10,345 nucleotides of DNA from Pseudomonadota bacterium (GTDB lineage Bacteria; Pseudomonadota; Alphaproteobacteria; Acetobacterales; Acetobacteraceae), in contig JAEWCI010000167.1 in the NCBI GenBank assembly GCA_023390705.1, positions 1 through 10,345 on the forward strand, read 5' to 3'. Below, in pieces: positions 7,031-10,345 of the stretch; position 1 is the stretch's first letter, and each line of letters starts with the position of its first letter. Under the pieces are notes generated by a model. That model was not told the origin of the DNA. It was given only the letters and a program-made list of their open reading frames with translations, and searched no databases. The translations under genes were made by a program, and so were the position numbers.

Positions 7031-7986
7031 GGCGCCACCACCACGCCCCAGGGCGACCGGCCGACCGCGATGGACCAGAGCGGCTCGTTGCGCTCAAGGT
7101 CGATCACGGTGACGTCGCCGCTGTTGCCATTGGCGGTCCACAACCGCCGCTCATCCGGCGAAAGCGTGATATGCCACACCCGCTGGCCCACCAGGAAGTA
7201 ACGGCGGATTTCCAGGCTGCGCGGGTCCAGCTCCGCCACGCGGTTCGCCGGGCCGAGGGCGACAAAGGCGCGGCTGCCGTCGCGGGTGAAGGCGATGCCC
7301 ACGGCCTGCACCAGCTCCCGCGGCACGCCGGGCGGGCGGAAGCCGATACGCCCGGTGATCTCGCGCGTTGCCGCATCGATCACCGTGACCGTGCCGCGGA
7401 TTTCGGAGGTGACCCAGACGAATTCGTTGCCGGGGGCGAAGGCGGCCATGCGCGGGCGGGTGTCCACCAGAACGCTGTCCTCCACTTCCAGGCTTTCGGC
7501 ATCGATGAAATGGACCATGCTGGTCGTCTCGGTGGTGTTCAGCACCCAGCGGCCATCGGCGCTGACCGCCATGCCCTCGGGCTCCACGCCCACCGGCACC
7601 TCGGCGGTGATGGTGCCGGTGGCAAGGTCGAGCACCGAAACCAGGTTGTCGTTCTCATTCGCCACGAAGAGCCGGCGGCCATCGGGGTGCAGCACGAAGA
7701 ATTCGGGATCGGGGCCGGAGGGCAGGGTGCCCACCACGCGCCGCGTGGCGGTATCCACCACCGCGATGCCGTTGTCGTCGCCCAGTGCGACATAGAGAAG
7801 CCGCGCATCGGCGGAAAGCGCCAGGCCGCGCGGCCGGCGGCCCACGGGGATGGTGGCCACCAGCCGTCCGTCCGCCCCGCTCACCACGGCGATGGTGTCA
7901 TCCAGCTCGTTCGAGACATAGGCGGTTTCCGCCATGGCCGGCTTGGCGATGAGCAGGGCGAGCAGCAGCGGGAACCATGCCTTCAT
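7027..7986 (-). CDS. Secreted YVTN-type beta-propeller protein, PQQ-dependent-catabolism associated
   Basis: Periplasmic beta-propeller of 319 residues with a Sec signal peptide (about 1-19, KPAMA). The mature part is built of about seven repeats of 40-45 residues, with recurring units such as AYVSNELDDTIAVV, LYVALGDDNGIAVVD, LFVANENDNLVSVLD and LWTANGNSGDVTVID, each followed by a GxxPxG-type turn (VGRRPRG, VGVEPEG, VGRSPWG). That is the YVTN/lactonase-like repeat pattern. Proteins of this group recur beside PQQ alcohol dehydrogenases; no catalytic residues or heme motif are visible, so a binding or scaffolding role is a guess. The start at 7986 is chosen because its ATG overlaps the upstream stop as ATGA. 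A second in-frame ATG at 7995 would add three residues. The frame remains open far upstream, but only across the preceding gene. Confidence 0.91.
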   Translation of the reverse strand: MKAWFPLLLALLIAKPAMAETAYVSNELDDTIAVVSGADGRLVATIPVGRRPRGLALSADARLLYVALGDDNGIAVVDTATRRVVGTLPSGPDPEFFVLHPDGRRLFVANENDNLVSVLDLATGTITAEVPVGVEPEGMAVSADGRWVLNTTETTSMVHFIDAESLEVEDSVLVDTRPRMAAFAPGNEFVWVTSEIRGTVTVIDAATREITGRIGFRPPGVPRELVQAVGIAFTRDGSRAFVALGPANRVAELDPRSLEIRRYFLVGQRVWHITLSPDERRLWTANGNSGDVTVIDLERNEPLWSIAVGRSPWGVVVAP

Positions 7987-9158
7987 GTCCGGCATCCGCT
8001 TTCGGCGCGGTCCTGGCCCAGCGTGTCCAGTGGTGTGACCCGATGAAGGAAGCCCGGCTGTGGCGAGGCGGAGATCAGCAGCCGTGGGCCGCAGATCAGG
8101 ATCGGCTGGCGCAACTGCCCGTCCCAGTCGCGGAAGCTCATGCCCTGGCCCTTGAAGCCGGCGAGCAGGAAGTCCGGCCCGCGCATGAAGGCGGCAACCG
8201 CATCCGGCGCCATGCTGCCGCCGCGCAGCGCGGCTTCGGCCACGGCGCGCACCGCCAGCCAGCAGCAATAGTCCAGTGCCGTCATGCGCCGGCCCGTGGC
8301 GGCGCGGAAACGATTCTGCAATTGCACGCCACCCCAGGCCTCGGTGACCGGGCTCCAGGCTGCAGCGATGATGCCATGGGTGCCGGCCACCGGCCGGGGC
8401 CGCTCGGTGCGGCCTTCCAGCCACTCACCGAAGGCATCGGCCTCGTCCGCCACCAGCAGCACGTCATGGTCGCGCACGCCACGGGTGAAGGCAGGGATCT
8501 CGCTTTGCAAGGTGACATGCCCGGTATCGGCGCGGCCGCTACCGAAGCGGAAGCGCCAGGGCCTTTCCGCCACGATCGAGGCGCCAAAGCGTTCGGCGGC
8601 GCGGCGCAGTGCCTCGGCAAGCAGGGTGTCCCCGGGCTCCGGCCCAGGCACCAGGAACCAGCGCGTCCAGCGCTTCCACGCCAGGTATTGCGCCAGGGCA
8701 TCGGCCAGCATGGCGCGGCTGGGCGCCGTGTGCAGCAGGTTGCGGCGGCACAGCGCGTTGCGCAGCGCGTCGTCCGGCGCGCCGGCATTCAGGACCGGGC
8801 CCGGAAAGGCGCTGGCGGCCGCCACCAGCATCTCCGCCGGCAGATCGGCGACCAGGAAGCCCGCCCCTGCGGCGGCAAGCCGGCGGGCTGCCTCGGCGGG
8901 GTCCGCGCCCGGCTCCAGCACCAGGGGCAGCAGCCGATAGACCTGGCCTGCGAAGCGGCCGGTGCCGTTCGCCTCCGTGATCGCCAGGCGCGCACCGGCC
9001 AGCCCTTCCTCGGCCGCAGGCTCCGCGAGTGGGCTGGCCCGCCGATGCGATGGGGGCGTCCGGCCGAGGAAACCGATCGCCAGCGCCGCCTGCCCAAGGG
9101 CCGGGGCCGCCAGGGAGGTGAGCAGCGCGGTAAGGAGAAGCGAGCGGCGAGGAATCAT
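7983..9158 (-). CDS. Periplasmic substrate-binding protein of the PQQ-alcohol-dehydrogenase-associated ABC system
   Basis: Secreted protein of 391 residues with a Sec signal peptide (about 1-23, ending ALGQA) and a type I periplasmic-binding-protein fold, as in branched-chain amino acid receptors. Signs of the fold are IGFLGRTPP at the first strand, the GARLAITEANGTGRFAGQ helix, and VLLVADEADAFGEWLEG and VAGTHGIIAAAW in the second lobe. The family is recognised as the substrate-binding component named for PQQ-dependent alcohol dehydrogenase systems; no ligand is known. It is the first gene after a 266-bp gap, so transcription of the block to its left may start just upstream. No strong Shine-Dalgarno is seen: a GAGG lies 12 bases from the ATG. 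The stop overlaps the propeller start as ATGA. It is odd that a receptor of this sort sits with an export-type ABC-2 permease. Confidence 0.88.
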   Translation of the reverse strand: MIPRRSLLLTALLTSLAAPALGQAALAIGFLGRTPPSHRRASPLAEPAAEEGLAGARLAITEANGTGRFAGQVYRLLPLVLEPGADPAEAARRLAAAGAGFLVADLPAEMLVAAASAFPGPVLNAGAPDDALRNALCRRNLLHTAPSRAMLADALAQYLAWKRWTRWFLVPGPEPGDTLLAEALRRAAERFGASIVAERPWRFRFGSGRADTGHVTLQSEIPAFTRGVRDHDVLLVADEADAFGEWLEGRTERPRPVAGTHGIIAAAWSPVTEAWGGVQLQNRFRAATGRRMTALDYCCWLAVRAVAEAALRGGSMAPDAVAAFMRGPDFLLAGFKGQGMSFRDWDGQLRQPILICGPRLLISASPQPGFLHRVTPLDTLGQDRAESGCRT

Positions 9159-9424
9159 GCGGAGGATGCGCCTCGGCCCGGCAGGGTCTCATGGTGAGAG
9201 AATGGAACGAAATCGCCCCGCGGCGGTTTCCGATCCCGTTTGGGGCCAGGGGCAGGACATGTCGGGCAATGACGGGCTGGGATGTCGTGTGGCCTTGCCG
9301 CCCGGTTGCGCGGCAACAGCAGCTCCGCCCCGGCGGTTAGCCCCGATGCCTGCACCTCGAAGGGGCGCATCTTTCACCCGGAGCCGGGGCGTCGTGGCCG
9401 CTGCTGGCCTGAGCGTGTGGCCGG
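9159..9424 (-). promoter_or_regulatory. Intergenic region between pqqE and the binding-protein gene, likely promoter region
   Basis: This 266-bp stretch is the longest non-coding piece of the window. Short frames of 60-75 codons cross it on both strands, but they are Pro/Arg/Gly-rich and show no family features, so I treat it as non-coding. It holds a perfect 7-bp inverted repeat (9295-9316) and some short GC-rich hairpins (for example CCGCC/GGCGG near 9326-9337). No hairpin is followed by a U tract on the minus strand, and no convincing sigma-70 promoter is visible. A promoter for the downstream genes is inferred only from position. Confidence 0.4.
9295..9316. repeat. 7-bp perfect inverted repeat (TTGCCGC / GCGGCAA, 8-nt spacer)
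   Basis: The arms at 9295-9301 and 9310-9316 are perfect inverted copies separated by 8 bases, about 140 bp upstream of the binding-protein start. With no following U tract it is not a standard terminator; it could be an operator or a structured leader element, or chance in GC-rich DNA. Confidence 0.4.
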
Positions 9425-10345
9425 TCAGCCCGCGCGCGGCATTTCGCGGGGCAGGAAGCCGGGGCTGTCCTCCGCAATGGCAGCCAATGCTTCCTTTAGC
9501 AGGTGATGATCCGGGGAGAGCGCGCAGACCGGGTCGGTGACCTCGGCCTTACCGGTGAGGGCGAAGGCCTGGCAGCGGCAACCGCCCCAGTCACGTTCCG
9601 CCTCGGGGCAGCCACGGCAGGGCGGTGGCATCCACGCCGTGCCGCGGAAACGGTTGAACGCCTCGGACTCCTCCCAGGCTGCGCGCAGGGTGGTCTGCCG
9701 GATCTGCGGGAAATCAAGCCCGGGCAGGCTTTCCGCGGCGTGACAGGGTAGGAGCCGGCCGGCCGGCGTCACCGCCAGAAAGCGCTGGCCCCAGCCAGCC
9801 ATGCAGGGCTTGGGTCGCCGGGCGTGGTAATCGGGCAGGACGTGATCGATGGCCAGCCGGCCGCGCAGTGCTTCGCGTGCCGCTTCGATGATGCGGATGG
9901 CGTCATCCAATTGCTGGCGGCTTGGCAGCAGGGCGCCCCGGTTGCGCAGCGCCCAGCCATGATACTGCGCATGCGCCACCTCCAGCCGCGTGGCACCGAG
10001 TTCCAGGGCGAGTGCGATCAGCCCCGGCAGGCAGTCCAGGTTCTGCCGGTGCACCACCAGGTTCACCGTCAGCGGCAGGCCGGAGGCGACGACACGCCGC
10101 GCCGTCGCCAGCTTCCGCCGATGTGCACCGGTGCTGCCGGCAATCCGATCGGCTGCCTCCGCCTCGGCATCCTGAAGCGACAGTTGCAGGTGGTCGAGCC
10201 CGGCGGCGGCCAGCGCTTCCGGCATGGCTTCCGGCATCAGCCCCGCGGTGATGAGGTTGGTGTAGAGTCCCGCCTCGGCGGCGGCACGCACAAGGGCGAG
10301 GATATCGCGCCGCGCGGTCGGCTCGCCGCCCGAGAGATGCACCTG
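9425..10345 (-). CDS. pqqE: PqqE, radical SAM enzyme of PQQ biosynthesis, 5' end outside window
   Basis: PqqE joins the Glu and Tyr side chains of the PqqA peptide by a carbon-carbon bond, the first committed chemical step of PQQ synthesis, with PqqD as peptide chaperone. The window holds the last 306 residues of an expected 360-390; the N-terminal radical-SAM CxxxCxxC cluster motif is off the right edge. The visible part starts at QVHLSGGEP, the SAM-binding GGE motif, continues through the partial TIM barrel (VNLVVHRQN, EVAHAQYHGWA) and ends in the SPASM domain with its cysteine pattern: KPCMAGWG, LLPCHAAE, PPPCRGCPE, GGCRCQAF and DPVCALSPDH. These are characteristic of PqqE. It supplies the cofactor for the XoxF encoded downstream. 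The gene is intact to its TGA stop, and it is probably the last gene of a pqq operon, since a 266-bp gap follows. Confidence 0.96.
   Translation of the reverse strand, partial: QVHLSGGEPTARRDILALVRAAAEAGLYTNLITAGLMPEAMPEALAAAGLDHLQLSLQDAEAEAADRIAGSTGAHRRKLATARRVVASGLPLTVNLVVHRQNLDCLPGLIALALELGATRLEVAHAQYHGWALRNRGALLPSRQQLDDAIRIIEAAREALRGRLAIDHVLPDYHARRPKPCMAGWGQRFLAVTPAGRLLPCHAAESLPGLDFPQIRQTTLRAAWEESEAFNRFRGTAWMPPPCRGCPEAERDWGGCRCQAFALTGKAEVTDPVCALSPDHHLLKEALAAIAEDSPGFLPREMPRAG

Noticed and set aside
7027..8424. Longer beta-propeller protein starting near 8424
   Set aside because: The extension lies inside the binding-protein gene and would place the signal peptide in the middle of the protein; the ATG at 7986 is supported by the ATGA overlap.
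9155..9377. Small genes of 60-75 codons in the intergenic gap
   Set aside because: The translations are Pro/Arg-rich without family features, both minus-strand frames overlap each other, and no Shine-Dalgarno supports them.
9361..9424. Intrinsic terminator after pqqE
   Set aside because: Only short GC stems with 2-base loops (for example CCCGG/CCGGG) are present and no run of T follows on the minus strand.

Overview
The window is a very GC-rich, gene-dense piece of a bacterial chromosome in which every supported gene reads on the minus strand. Gene content (PQQ synthesis, a lanthanide-type methanol dehydrogenase, a PQQ-linked ABC system and a caa3-like oxidase) and codon use suggest a methylotrophic or alcohol-oxidising alphaproteobacterium. 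An Acetobacteraceae- or Methylobacterium-like host is my guess; no rRNA or other taxonomic marker is present. I see no mobile element, tRNA, CRISPR array or other sign of recent transfer.

In transcription order (right to left) the window holds: the 3' part of pqqE, the radical-SAM PQQ biosynthesis enzyme (10345-9425, 5' end outside); a 266-bp intergenic gap (9424-9159); a four-gene module of a periplasmic binding protein (9158-7983), a secreted YVTN beta-propeller (7986-7027), an ABC ATPase (7030-6311) and an ABC-2 permease (6314-5445); a 55-bp gap; xoxF, a PQQ- and lanthanide-dependent methanol dehydrogenase (5389-3572); xoxJ (3591-2770); a lipoprotein cytochrome c (2773-2222); a cytochrome c oxidase subunit II with fused cytochrome c domain (2225-1221); and subunit I (1224-1, 3' end outside).

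The genes are unusually tightly packed. Six junctions are 4-base start/stop overlaps (five ATGA, one GTGA) and xoxF/xoxJ overlap by 20 bases. The simplest reading is one or two transcripts coding for a complete periplasmic alcohol-to-oxygen electron path: XoxF oxidises methanol with PQQ, electrons pass to the lipoprotein cytochrome c (possibly the XoxG equivalent), then to the heme c and CuA of subunit II, and finally to the heme-copper centre of subunit I. XoxJ probably assists XoxF. The upstream propeller/ABC module belongs to families that recur beside PQQ-dependent alcohol dehydrogenases, but their function is not settled.

The most notable observations are the physical joining of xoxF-xoxJ-cytochrome c to its own terminal oxidase, and a subunit I that keeps all metal ligands but lacks canonical residues of both proton channels (Asn121 to Ile, Asp132 to Asn and Lys362 to Gln in Rhodobacter sphaeroides numbering).
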